Source: a virus
IMG/VR virus record: IMGVR_UViG_3300040801_006090
Location: 1-40,552 of that record
Strand: one strand, 5' to 3'
DNA: 40,552 nucleotides
In this document: positions 7,631 to 15,258 of the stretch, piece after piece
How the letters are laid out: each line of letters opens with the position of its first letter
Numbering within the stretch: position 1 is the stretch's first letter
Position numbers and translations under genes: made by a program
Notes under the pieces: generated by a model
The model's database searches: none
Told to the model about the DNA's origin: nothing
Seen by the model: the letters and a program-made list of their open reading frames with translations, nothing else

Positions 7631-8546
7631 TTATGATTCAATTCATGTATTGATTAAAGAATACATAAATTATCTGGATTTAAAACCAATAACAAAAGAA
7701 AGCTACCAAAGGATACTGTTAGAATACGCAAAGTTTGTAGAACGTTTGAATGAACCACCAACTCGTGAAGACGTAAAAACATATCGAGATAATTTATTGC
7801 ATTCAAGACCAAAAAGAAAACCAACAACAGTGCAAAAGTATATTGTTGTTATCCGTAATTTCTATGCATGGCTCTATGCAGAGAAAAAAGGAGATAACAT
7901 TGCAATAGGAATTAAAGGAGCAAAAATTGAAAGCAGTTTTAAACGAGAACCACTGTCATCTTCAATGGCAAAGAAACTAGTTGATTTTGCAAAGAGTGAA
8001 TCTAACAAAGGAATATTACAACTGCGTAATTACCTAATGATTGCACTTATGCTAACAACTGGAATGAGAACTATTGAAGTCTCAAGAGCGGATACTACTG
8101 ATATCCATATTGTAGATGATGATTATGCTTTGTTTGTCCAGGGAAAAGGTAGAGATGGTAAGGATAACTATGTTAAATTAGCTCCCCATGTATATACAAT
8201 CATCATGGAATACTTAGAAGCAAGAGCTGATGAATACGATCCGTTATTTATCAACCATGGACGAAACCAAAAAGAAATAAGAATAAGTACTCGTACTATC
8301 AGTAAGACAATTAAGGAATACTTGAAGGACATAGGAATTGATAGTGAGAAGTATACAGCACATAGTCTAAGACATACCGCAGCTACTATGGCCATGCGAG
8401 AAGGTGCAGGAATCCATAGTACTCAACAATTACTTAGACACAAAAATCCAAATACTACACAAATCTATGTATCTACTATGAATAGAAGAGAAGAATTCTT
8501 TGAGAAAGCGATTAGTGATAGATTGTTTGGTGACTCACACGAATAA
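7623..8546 (+). CDS. XerC/D-like tyrosine recombinase
   Basis: A 307-residue tyrosine recombinase with an N-terminal SAM-like DNA-binding domain (about 5-95) and a full catalytic set: Arg149 (TTGMRTIE), Lys175 (GKGRDGK), His247 and Arg250 (AHSLRHTAA), His273 (LLRHKNPNTT) and Tyr282 (QIYVS). It should be active. It overlaps the Cro-like gene by 8 bases and has GAGGAAGC before its ATG. It is the third recombinase of this prophage and is not at an end, so it is unlikely to be the main integrase. A MerR/Xis-like gene and a 28-bp repeat lie about 1 kb downstream. Acting on the repeat pair is a testable inference. Confidence 0.88.
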   Translation: MLNYDSIHVLIKEYINYLDLKPITKESYQRILLEYAKFVERLNEPPTREDVKTYRDNLLHSRPKRKPTTVQKYIVVIRNFYAWLYAEKKGDNIAIGIKGAKIESSFKREPLSSSMAKKLVDFAKSESNKGILQLRNYLMIALMLTTGMRTIEVSRADTTDIHIVDDDYALFVQGKGRDGKDNYVKLAPHVYTIIMEYLEARADEYDPLFINHGRNQKEIRISTRTISKTIKEYLKDIGIDSEKYTAHSLRHTAATMAMREGAGIHSTQQLLRHKNPNTTQIYVSTMNRREEFFEKAISDRLFGDSHE

Positions 8547-8561
8547 CTGAAAGGATTAAAA

Positions 8562-9296
8562 ATGATTACTGAATTTAAACAAGCATCATATGGGAAAATT
8601 CGGGGAACCATCGTAAATGGAATGCCTTATGTTTGCTTAACTGACTTATCAAAAATGATGGGAGTAACAAACTCTCAAAAATGTAGAACCACAATCCCTG
8701 AAGCAGATGTATTAATAATCGAAGATGATACAACTAAATCAAAGAGAAAATTACTTTTTATAAAAGCTGAACATGTAAGTACATGTATCTTCAAATCAAC
8801 AAAGGAAGAAGCAGAGTTAATAGGTGAATGGATATACAAACAAGTTTTACCAAACCTACTAAACATCTCTGATGAAGTAGATAGATTTAAGGATCCCTAC
8901 TCTGTAATTGAGTTCCTACAGGAGTTTCACCATTTGAAATTAAGAAATACCGTATTAGAAACAGAACAGAAGATTAATAAACCAAAATTGAAATATATTA
9001 ACAAGTTACTTGGTTCAAACCAATGTATCGATCTAGAAATGGTTACTCAGATTATTAAGTATCCTGGATTAAAACCATCAGAATTATTTAAGATGTTACG
9101 AGCATTTTCTGTTATAGATGATAACAACATCCCTTATCAAGAATATTGTGATAAGAAGTATTTTAGAGTCGTTTCAACTACAACTAAATCAAATGGACAG
9201 ATTCTTACCTTAGAAAGAGCATACGTGTATAAAAGTGGAATAGCCTTTATAGAAAGATTACTAAAGGAATATGAGGTTAAACATGATACAAGATGA
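8562..9296 (+). CDS. Phage antirepressor (BRO-N/KilAC type)
   Basis: A 244-residue protein. The N-terminal BRO-like domain (about 1-105) contains YGKIRGTIVNGMPYVCLTDL and the typical EWIYKQVLPN stretch. The C-terminal half (about 135-240) matches KilA-C-type antirepressors: LKPSELFKMLRAF, then NNIPYQEYCDKKYF and a terminal beta-hairpin. Proteins of this kind antagonise phage repressors and promote induction. The ribosome site GAAAGGA precedes the ATG. It lies in the early rightward operon between the tyrosine recombinase and the excisionase-like gene. Confidence 0.8.
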   Translation: MITEFKQASYGKIRGTIVNGMPYVCLTDLSKMMGVTNSQKCRTTIPEADVLIIEDDTTKSKRKLLFIKAEHVSTCIFKSTKEEAELIGEWIYKQVLPNLLNISDEVDRFKDPYSVIEFLQEFHHLKLRNTVLETEQKINKPKLKYINKLLGSNQCIDLEMVTQIIKYPGLKPSELFKMLRAFSVIDDNNIPYQEYCDKKYFRVVSTTTKSNGQILTLERAYVYKSGIAFIERLLKEYEVKHDTR

Positions 9297-9480
9297 AAAA
9301 GAATACTACACAGTACCTGAAGTAAAAAGAATACTAAAGGTATCAACGCAAACAGTACTAAAATATTTAAAGAATAGAGAATTAAAAGGATTTCGTTTAG
9401 GTAATCAATGGAGAGTATCCAAAAAAGGATTAGAAAACTTCATCGATAGAAACTCAAACGAACGAGAAATAATAGACTAG
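9283..9480 (+). CDS. Excisionase-like MerR/HTH_17 protein (65 aa)
   Basis: A small winged-helix protein with YYTVPEVKRILKVSTQTVLK followed by ELKGFRLGNQWRVSKKGLENF, the classic HTH_17 excisionase/MerR-N pattern. ATG 9283 with GAGG six bases upstream is favoured over an in-frame start at 9271 that would consume the ribosome site. It ends three bases before the first 28-bp repeat and follows the tyrosine recombinase by two genes, so a directionality factor for that recombinase is plausible. A plain transcription regulator is the alternative. Confidence 0.75.
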   Translation: MIQDEKEYYTVPEVKRILKVSTQTVLKYLKNRELKGFRLGNQWRVSKKGLENFIDRNSNEREIID

Positions 9481-9482
9481 TA

Positions 9483-9510
9483 TTCCGATAATGCTTGTGA
9501 ACGCTATTAT
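9483..9510 (+). repeat. 28-bp direct repeat, copy 1 (possible recombination site)
   Basis: TTCCGATAAT, then three variable bases (GCT), then TGTGAACGCTATTAT. It matches copy 2 at 14478-14505 at 25 of 28 positions, with all differences in the three central-left bases. The GATAAT/ATTATC pair gives partial inverted arms around a 13-base core, as in tyrosine-recombinase core sites. It lies immediately after the excisionase-like gene. Confidence 0.7.
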
Positions 9511-9582
9511 CAAGTTAAGAATTGACATGAAATAAAGTAAACAAGCATTTTTCGTTATACTCATTTTGAAAGGATAACAAGT

Positions 9583-10464
9583 ATGGCACGCCCAATAAAA
9601 AAAGGACTATCTTACTTTCCTTTGGATGTGCATGCTTTTGAAGACCCTAAACTGGAGTCACTCTCTTATCATTATGGACCTTTTGGTGAATGTGTATATA
9701 TCAGGTTGCTTCAACTTGTCTATGCAAATGGATATTATTTAAAGCTTACTGCAAAACAATTAGCAGCTAAGCTTCATAAACAAATAGGACCACATTGGAT
9801 AAAGGTGGACAAGATCTTGGATATAATTCACGCTTGTGTTGAATTTGGACTCCTTGAAAGAGCGTTCTTTCTACAAGGTGTAATTACATCAGTGTCTATC
9901 CAGAAACAGTTCATTCTCTCTACGAAAAGAAGGAAGAATGTAGATATTGACAAGTATTGGTTGTTAGATTCCGCAACCATGGAACATTTAGGGGTCCTTT
10001 TAAGCATGGACAAAAAAGAGGTTAATGTTAACAATAACTTAGTTAATGTCGACAATAACTCAATTAATGTTAGCAATAATACACAAAGTAAAAAGAAAAG
10101 TAAAAGAGATAAAAATAAGATTAAAAAAGATAAAAGCATTTATGGGTCTCCCAAAATGCATTATTTAACTAAATTGATTGTTGATAGAAAATACATAAAT
10201 GAAGTTGATGAAAAAATAATTAAGTATAATGGCTTGTTTGATAGTGCAATTGAATCATATGGATTTGAGAACGTATTAAGTGGTGTGAGTTACTTAATCA
10301 AGCATTCAAAAAGAACGGAAGTACAAATAAATGATAAGTATAGTTTTATGAAGACTTCATTGTTAAGTAATTTAGAACATTTTAGAAGAAAAGAAGAGCA
10401 AGGAGATGAGAGTTTTGAAGAATGGTTCGAAAGAGTCTTTTCAAGAATGGATAATAAAAGTTAA
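9583..10464 (+). CDS. DUF4373 (Lin1244/Lin1753-type) phage replication initiator
   Basis: A 293-residue protein beginning with the Lin1244/Lin1753 N-terminal domain: KKGLSYFPLDVHAFEDPKL, then YGPFGECVYIRLLQL and GLLERAFFLQG (residues about 5-110). It is a winged-helix-like domain found in phage replication initiators. A low-complexity Asn/Val repeat (about 147-167) and a lysine-rich linker separate it from a helical C-terminal part that may be DnaD/DnaB2-like. The repeat is encoded by three 21-bp DNA repeats that look like iterons, an arrangement known from initiators carrying their origin inside the gene. GAAAGGA precedes the ATG. Confidence 0.75.
   Translation: MARPIKKGLSYFPLDVHAFEDPKLESLSYHYGPFGECVYIRLLQLVYANGYYLKLTAKQLAAKLHKQIGPHWIKVDKILDIIHACVEFGLLERAFFLQGVITSVSIQKQFILSTKRRKNVDIDKYWLLDSATMEHLGVLLSMDKKEVNVNNNLVNVDNNSINVSNNTQSKKKSKRDKNKIKKDKSIYGSPKMHYLTKLIVDRKYINEVDEKIIKYNGLFDSAIESYGFENVLSGVSYLIKHSKRTEVQINDKYSFMKTSLLSNLEHFRRKEEQGDESFEEWFERVFSRMDNKS
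10021..10083 (+). repeat. Three 21-bp iteron-like repeats, possible phage origin
   Basis: Three tandem imperfect units of 21 bp (pattern (G/A)TTAATGT..(A/G)CAATAA) lie in frame inside the initiator gene. They encode V/I-N-V-x-N-N-x three times. They are followed by a purine-rich A/G tract (10084-10135). Iterons plus an AT/purine-rich tract inside the initiator gene is the lambda O-type origin layout. Confidence 0.45.
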
Positions 10465-10471
10465 ATGGGCA

Positions 10472-10843
10472 ATGATAACTCACAATAATCTAAAGGATAA
10501 GCTAAGAATGTATAATCATCAGCTCACAAAATGTAAATCTGCTACCTATGATCAAATTCGTAGTTCAGGTGATTCAGGTAACAAAGAAGAAGAAAGAGTA
10601 TTAATGTTACTAGATAAGATAAACGAGTATGAGAAGAAGATAGAAGCAAACAATATTGTGTTTAAAGAGTTCTATAGTCTTGAAGAGAATATAAGTTCTG
10701 ATTTGGCACAAACGGTCTTATATTATATGGCTAGAACGCAGTTTAGAAAATCCGAAATAGCAAAAATAATGAAAGTTTCTAGAAGTACCTTGTACACTAT
10801 GATAAAAAAAATCGAGGTTAGATACAAAAAATTAATGAGATAG
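10472..10843 (+). CDS. Phage late-regulator-like HTH protein (sigma-70 region 4/ArpU style)
   Basis: An approximately 123-residue protein. The N-terminal two thirds are long helices (KDKLRMYNHQL, LLDKINEYEKKIEANN). The C-terminal third is a helix-turn-helix (TQFRKSEIAKIMKVSRSTLYTMIKKIEVRYKKLM) like those of ArpU/RinA-type phage transcription regulators. The start is uncertain: ATG 10472 matches the usual N terminus, but the reading frame opens at 10406 within the initiator gene. AAGGAG at 10400 could serve a TTG at 10415. It ends the replication module and may switch on late genes. Confidence 0.6.
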   Translation: MITHNNLKDKLRMYNHQLTKCKSATYDQIRSSGDSGNKEEERVLMLLDKINEYEKKIEANNIVFKEFYSLEENISSDLAQTVLYYMARTQFRKSEIAKIMKVSRSTLYTMIKKIEVRYKKLMR

Positions 10844-10884
10844 TCTAACAAATTCTATTATCAAGATAGCATATATAGACTTTA

Positions 10885-10893
10885 TGCTATAAT
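10885..10893 (+). promoter_or_regulatory. Extended -10 promoter of ietA
   Basis: TGCTATAAT is an exact extended -10. It overlaps an inverted repeat ATAGCATA (10866-10873)/TTATGCTAT (10882-10890) that could be an operator or a weak terminator. A second TATAAT lies 12 bases downstream. Confidence 0.6.
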
Positions 10894-10940
10894 GATAGTA
10901 TAATATATTGTTAAGGATCTCAGTTAGAAAGGTGATATGT

Positions 10941-11903
10941 ATGCCTACATCGAAACAATTAAAACTATTAGTCACAGCTTTTTACGAAAATGATAATGAA
11001 AAGTTTCAGACTATAGCCCTGCAAATAGCTGCTCATGAATCTAGAATAGGACACTCAAAATTTGCAAAAGAGCTTAGAGATTTAGTTCAAAATTCAACAA
11101 AAACATTGAATCGTATAAATACTCTAAGCGATGAAAATGTTGATTTTTTTGAGTTTAGTCTGGAAAATATCAAACTTTCACAACTTATAACAGAAAGCGT
11201 TCATAAAGAAAGAATTAATAAGATACTTTTAGAATATCTCCAAAGAGAGAAGTTAAGGGATTATGGATTATCAAATAGACGGAAAATCCTTTTAGAGGGA
11301 GCTCCAGGCACTGGAAAAACAATGACTGCTTCGATAATTGCATCCGAGTTGAAACTTCCTTTATATAAAGTTCAAATGCATAACTTAGTTACCAAATATA
11401 TGGGTGAAACTAGTAGTAAATTGAGGAAAATTTTTGACTCTATTAATAACACTCAAGGTGTGTATTTCTTTGATGAGTTTGACGCAATCGGTACTGAACG
11501 TGGTAATGATTCAGATGTTGGAGAAATGAGACGAGTACTAAATTCATTCCTGCAATTTATTGAACAAGATAATTCTAGTAGTATCATTATCGCTGCTACT
11601 AACAATTCACAACTTCTTGACTACGCTTTGTTTAGAAGGTTCGATGATGTGATTCATTACAGTTTACCAACTAAAACTGAAATAAAATTACTTTACAAAA
11701 ACAGACTAACTGAATTTGTAACGAAGTTGAATGGTGAGATGGAAGAAATAGTAGATGCAAGTATATCATTAAGTCATGCTGAAATTTCAAGGATTTGCGA
11801 TGATGTACTCAAAGACTCATTGCTTGAAAATAGAAATATCAATAAAGAAGTAGTTTTAAGGATAATTGACCAAAGGAAGAAGATATATAAGATTAAAAAA
11901 TAG
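10941..11903 (+). CDS. ietA: IetA-like AAA ATPase of an IetAS defence pair
   Basis: A 320-residue AAA ATPase: Walker A GAPGTGKT (120-127), Walker B VYFFDEFD (174-181), sensor 1 IIIAATNN (215-222) and arginine finger LFRRFD (230-235). The N-terminal approximately 100 residues are helical. ATG 10941 with AAAGGTGAT upstream is chosen over the earlier in-frame codon at 10908. The next gene, 12 bases downstream, encodes an intracellular subtilase. This AAA ATPase/subtilase two-gene order is that of IetAS, first named from Agrobacterium Ti-plasmid maintenance and later listed as an anti-phage system. The ATPase is expected to control the protease or deliver substrate to it. Family evidence is by architecture and context. 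Confidence 0.8.
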   Translation: MPTSKQLKLLVTAFYENDNEKFQTIALQIAAHESRIGHSKFAKELRDLVQNSTKTLNRINTLSDENVDFFEFSLENIKLSQLITESVHKERINKILLEYLQREKLRDYGLSNRRKILLEGAPGTGKTMTASIIASELKLPLYKVQMHNLVTKYMGETSSKLRKIFDSINNTQGVYFFDEFDAIGTERGNDSDVGEMRRVLNSFLQFIEQDNSSSIIIAATNNSQLLDYALFRRFDDVIHYSLPTKTEIKLLYKNRLTEFVTKLNGEMEEIVDASISLSHAEISRICDDVLKDSLLENRNINKEVVLRIIDQRKKIYKIKK

Positions 11904-11915
11904 GAGGAAGGTAGA

Positions 11916-14399
11916 ATGGATAAGTTTAAGAATATTTTGCTAATTAATACAAAGGAGTCAGATAATTATACATCACCCAAAAATGCACCTAAAACTTTTG
12001 TTCCATCAAGGGTTAGAGCTGATCATGGGAACTATATATTTAGTAAGTTAGAGGAGATTTGGAATTCTCAAACCACGGATAAATCCGTAGTTAACTATAA
12101 TACGAAAGACGGTATTTACATGGAGTTCCGAAGTCCTGCTGGAGCTTCGCTAGCATTGAAAAGCATTGAGAGTAGAAGAAAAGGTGTTAGATTACTAAAC
12201 GTAAAAAATATACAAGATGATAATAATGAGGATATAGAACTTGCTACAGTCTACATACCAAAAGAAGCAAGAGGGTTCTTTCTAAATAAAGTTTCTGCAT
12301 ACATTAATGACAATACAAAATTTGACAAACCAAAAAATCAAACTATGGTTAATTTGATTGAGGATATTAAAGAAGCTGTTATTGAATCATTTTGGTTTGG
12401 AGAATTAAAAGATATGCCAACTGGTGATGAGAAACAGTGGTGTGAGATTTGGTTGAGAAACGATAGTATAGATATGGAGATTTATGAAGATGTTCAAACA
12501 TTGTTTGAGAATTTTTGTACTGAAAATCAAATTCAGTATAAGAATGCATATATTCTTTTCCCAGAGAGGGTAGTTTCACTCATAAATGTGGATTATAGTC
12601 AACTAAGACTATTTGTTAATGAGTTTGATGCACTTGCAGAATTTCGTAGAGCCCCGATAGTGTCAAGAGATTTTACTGAAATGACACCTTTCGAGCAGAG
12701 CGAATGGGCGAAAGATTTAATGGATAGAACAGTAATTGCAGAAGATATTGATAGTAGTATATGTGTATTTGATACTGGAGTAAATAATGCAAACCCACTA
12801 TTATCTTCTGTTTGCAAGGATGATGACAGACACACTTATAATAATGCTTGGGGAAAAGGCGATCATGAAGGACACGGAACAAAAATGACAGGTATATGTA
12901 CCTATTTTAATTTAGAGGAACTCTTAGCATCATCTGATGTTTTCCATGTGACACATGTCCAAGAATCTGTAAAAATATTACCTCCTAATGGTGCGAATAA
13001 ACCAGAACTTTATGGACATATAACTAACCGTAGTTTTAGTATAGTTGAGATAGAAGCTCCTCAAAGAAGAAGAGTGTACTGTCTTGCAGTTTCCTCAAAT
13101 ATTTATAACTCATATGATGGTACTCCAACATCTTGGTCTGCTGAAATCGATAATCTGGCGTCAGGAGCTCATGATAGTATAAGAAGGCTTATATTACTAT
13201 CTTCAGGAAACGTAACCTTAAGTGAATTAAATACAGATGGATATTCAAAAGCAAACCTATTGCATTCAATTGAATCTCCAGGACAAGCCTGGAATGCAGT
13301 TACAGTTGGAGCATATAATACGAAAAATGTAATTCATGATAAAAGATTAGCAGGATACAATCCAGTTGCCAGTGTAGGTGAAATGAGTCCATATAATTCA
13401 ACTTCTTTTATGTGGAAAAGTTCATGGCCAATCAAACCTGAAATAGTGTGTGAAGGTGGAAATGTTGCAGTTATGAGTAATTTTCATACAGATTGTGATG
13501 ATCTATCTTTATTGACTACAAACAAGGATCTTCCAAATATCTTTGATACAATAAATGCAACAAGTTCTGCCACTGCACAAGCCTCATATATAGCTGCAAA
13601 ACTTTATTCAAACTACAAAGATTATTGGCCTGAGACCGTAAGAGGTTTATTAGTCCACTCAGCTAATTGGACAGATAAAATGAAGTCTAATATATCCAAC
13701 AATCCAACAAAAAAAGAGTATGAGTTATTGTTGAGAAGCGTAGGATATGGGGTGCCAAGTTTAGAACGTGCATTATGGACAACAAATAATGCAGTTAATA
13801 TGGTTATACAAGATCAGCTTCAACCTTTTAAAAAGGATGATGGATATAAAACCAATGAAATGCATATGCATAAAGTACCATGGCCAAAGGAATTACTTAG
13901 ATCAATTAGTGATCTTGATATCCAAATTAAAGTTAGAATCACATTATCATATTTCATTGAACCAGGACCTGGAGAAATTGGATGGAAAAATAAATATAGA
14001 TACTCTTCATGTGGTTTGCGATTTGACATGAATAATCCTGGAGAATCTAAACAAGAATTCGCTACTAGGATCAATAAAGCACAAAGAGATGATGAATCAG
14101 TAATTTTTCAAAATGATTCTTCAAGATGGATGCTTGGACAAAACAATAGAGATAAAGGTTCTATACATTCTGATACTTGGATAGGTACACCAAGCGATCT
14201 TGTAAACTCAAACTACATCTCCGTCTTTCCAGTTATTGGTTGGTGGAGAGAGAGAAATCATTTAAATAAATTTGATAATAAGGTAAAGTATTCATTGATT
14301 GTATCAATAGAATCGATGGATGCTGAAATAGATTTATATACACCAATAATTACAGAAATTGAATCGGTTGTTCCTGTTCAGGTTTCTATAGAAGTATAA
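11916..14399 (+). CDS. ietS: IetS-like intracellular subtilase (S8 peptidase)
   Basis: An 827-residue serine protease with a subtilisin triad: Asp286 (VFDTGVN), His320 (EGHGTKM) and Ser550 (NATSSATAQAS), plus the oxyanion-hole Asn in LLSSGN. The usual GTSxA is changed to ATSSA. There is no signal peptide or propeptide, so it acts in the cytoplasm. The first approximately 260 residues form a separate regulatory part and the C-terminal approximately 220 a beta-rich extension, both usual for large defence-type subtilases. AGGAGG at good spacing and a 12-base gap place it in an operon with ietA. Activity probably harms the cell or phage once triggered; the trigger is unknown. Confidence 0.82.
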   Translation: MDKFKNILLINTKESDNYTSPKNAPKTFVPSRVRADHGNYIFSKLEEIWNSQTTDKSVVNYNTKDGIYMEFRSPAGASLALKSIESRRKGVRLLNVKNIQDDNNEDIELATVYIPKEARGFFLNKVSAYINDNTKFDKPKNQTMVNLIEDIKEAVIESFWFGELKDMPTGDEKQWCEIWLRNDSIDMEIYEDVQTLFENFCTENQIQYKNAYILFPERVVSLINVDYSQLRLFVNEFDALAEFRRAPIVSRDFTEMTPFEQSEWAKDLMDRTVIAEDIDSSICVFDTGVNNANPLLSSVCKDDDRHTYNNAWGKGDHEGHGTKMTGICTYFNLEELLASSDVFHVTHVQESVKILPPNGANKPELYGHITNRSFSIVEIEAPQRRRVYCLAVSSNIYNSYDGTPTSWSAEIDNLASGAHDSIRRLILLSSGNVTLSELNTDGYSKANLLHSIESPGQAWNAVTVGAYNTKNVIHDKRLAGYNPVASVGEMSPYNSTSFMWKSSWPIKPEIVCEGGNVAVMSNFHTDCDDLSLLTTNKDLPNIFDTINATSSATAQASYIAAKLYSNYKDYWPETVRGLLVHSANWTDKMKSNISNNPTKKEYELLLRSVGYGVPSLERALWTTNNAVNMVIQDQLQPFKKDDGYKTNEMHMHKVPWPKELLRSISDLDIQIKVRITLSYFIEPGPGEIGWKNKYRYSSCGLRFDMNNPGESKQEFATRINKAQRDDESVIFQNDSSRWMLGQNNRDKGSIHSDTWIGTPSDLVNSNYISVFPVIGWWRERNHLNKFDNKVKYSLIVSIESMDAEIDLYTPIITEIESVVPVQVSIEV

Positions 14400-14414
14400 T
14401 TAGTTACAATTTTT

Positions 14415-14460
14415 AGAACACAAAAGGTAGATATACATAATGCTTTTTGTGTTTTTGTTT
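14415..14460 (+). terminator. Terminator of the ietAS operon
   Basis: AACACAAAA pairs with TTTTGTGTT (14446-14454 region), followed by TTTTGTTT. The loop is about 19 bases and there is one bulge, so efficiency may be moderate. Confidence 0.6.
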
Positions 14461-14477
14461 GAATGGAGTATAAATAC

Positions 14478-14505
14478 TTCCGATAATTGATGTGAACGCT
14501 ATTAT
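14478..14505 (+). repeat. 28-bp direct repeat, copy 2 (possible recombination site)
   Basis: TTCCGATAAT, TGA, then TGTGAACGCTATTAT. It is the same orientation as copy 1 at 9483-9510 and lies 18 bases after the ietAS terminator. Direct orientation means recombination between the copies would excise the 4995 bp between them as a circle. Confidence 0.7.
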
Positions 14506-14519
14506 ACGATATGAAATTG

Positions 14520-14702
14520 CAATAGTTTGAAATGAATTAAAATAAAACGTTAAACTCAAATGACCCCTAAAACTGGGGAAATACACGCTGTGAGCGTGTA
14601 GACACTTTTTGACTTTGATGTTAGAATATTAGTATCGTGGAGTACTGGCTAAAAAGCCTAGAAGTTATAGAAACTCATAAAATTGGGTTTCTTTTTCTTT
14701 TG
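14520..14702 (+). ncRNA. Structured non-coding stretch ending in a terminator
   Basis: The 370 bases between ietS and the next gene have no ORF. After the repeat come a short CCCC/GGGG hairpin (14564-14578), a 7-bp TACACGC/GCGTGTA hairpin (14582-14600), GGCT-AAAA-AGCC (14647-14658), and a Rho-independent terminator AGAAACTC/GGGTTTCT (14669-14692, one wobble) with TTTTTCTTTT. A possible -35 TTGACT is at 14609-14614, but no convincing -10 follows. The pattern suggests an untranslated RNA or a leader. I do not recognise a family. Confidence 0.4.
14668..14702 (+). terminator. Rho-independent terminator before the terminase-small-like gene
   Basis: AGAAACTC (14669-14676) and GGGTTTCT (14685-14692) form an 8-bp stem with one G-T pair and an 8-base loop, followed by a long T-rich tract. 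Confidence 0.75.
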
Positions 14703-14778
14703 CAGAAACAAATGTAGTATTTCAACTGGTTAATAAGTACAGTTTTTAAGAAATATAACATCGGTTGGAGTGATAGAA

Positions 14779-15258
14779 ATGGGTAAAAGACTGCTTGATA
14801 CTTACGAAAAGTGGGAACAACAAGGAACTGTAAAAAAGAAACTAGATGATATCAAACATTTAGTCTCTGAGAACATAAGTCAAAAGAAAATATCAGAGCA
14901 TTTAGGTATAACTGAAAAGACGTTGATTAAACTGAAGAAGAAACACAAAAGGTTAGCTGATGCTTTTATTGATGGGAAGGATAAACAGTTAGCTGAGTTG
15001 ATTGATTTAACAATGAAACTGGCACGAGGGTATACTATTGGTTTGAAAGAGAAGTCTTTGGAAGATAATAAAATCAAAAAGAATAATAACAAGAACAAAG
15101 TTGTTATTAAGGAAAAACATTATCCTCCCAATTTACACGCAATTAAATTCATCATGAATATTAAGCATGGTATAAACGAACGAAGAGAAGAGTTGGACCT
15201 TATGAAAGAAAGAATAGAATCAAGAAAGGACGAGTGGCCAGATGCAACTGATAACTAA
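14779..15258 (+). CDS. HTH protein resembling phage terminase small subunits
   Basis: A 159-residue protein. The N-terminal half has an HTH unit (SENISQKKISEHLGITEKTLIKL), followed by helical LAELIDLTMKLARGYT, a layout shared with many phage small-terminase/DNA-binding proteins that end in a helix before a W/P-containing tail (DEWPDATDN). ATG 14779 has GGAG eight bases upstream and is preferred to the GTG at 14770. The better small-terminase candidate lies next to terL at 21953, so this copy may be a second DNA-binding packaging or regulatory protein. It overlaps the methyltransferase gene by 17 bases. Confidence 0.55.
   Translation: MGKRLLDTYEKWEQQGTVKKKLDDIKHLVSENISQKKISEHLGITEKTLIKLKKKHKRLADAFIDGKDKQLAELIDLTMKLARGYTIGLKEKSLEDNKIKKNNNKNKVVIKEKHYPPNLHAIKFIMNIKHGINERREELDLMKERIESRKDEWPDATDN

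Noticed and set aside
10021-10083. Possible CRISPR array
   Set aside because: Units are only 21 bp, contiguous without spacers, and keep the reading frame of the initiator gene. Iterons or protein low complexity explain them better.
9483-14505. 28-bp repeats as canonical dif sites
   Set aside because: They start like dif left arms (ACTTCC in copy 2), but the central spacing and right arm do not match the 11-6-11 dif layout, so they were kept only as generic candidate recombination sites.
14779-15258. Calling this gene the genuine terminase small subunit
   Set aside because: A better-placed small subunit overlaps terL at 21953-22276, so the upstream HTH protein is listed only as resembling the family.
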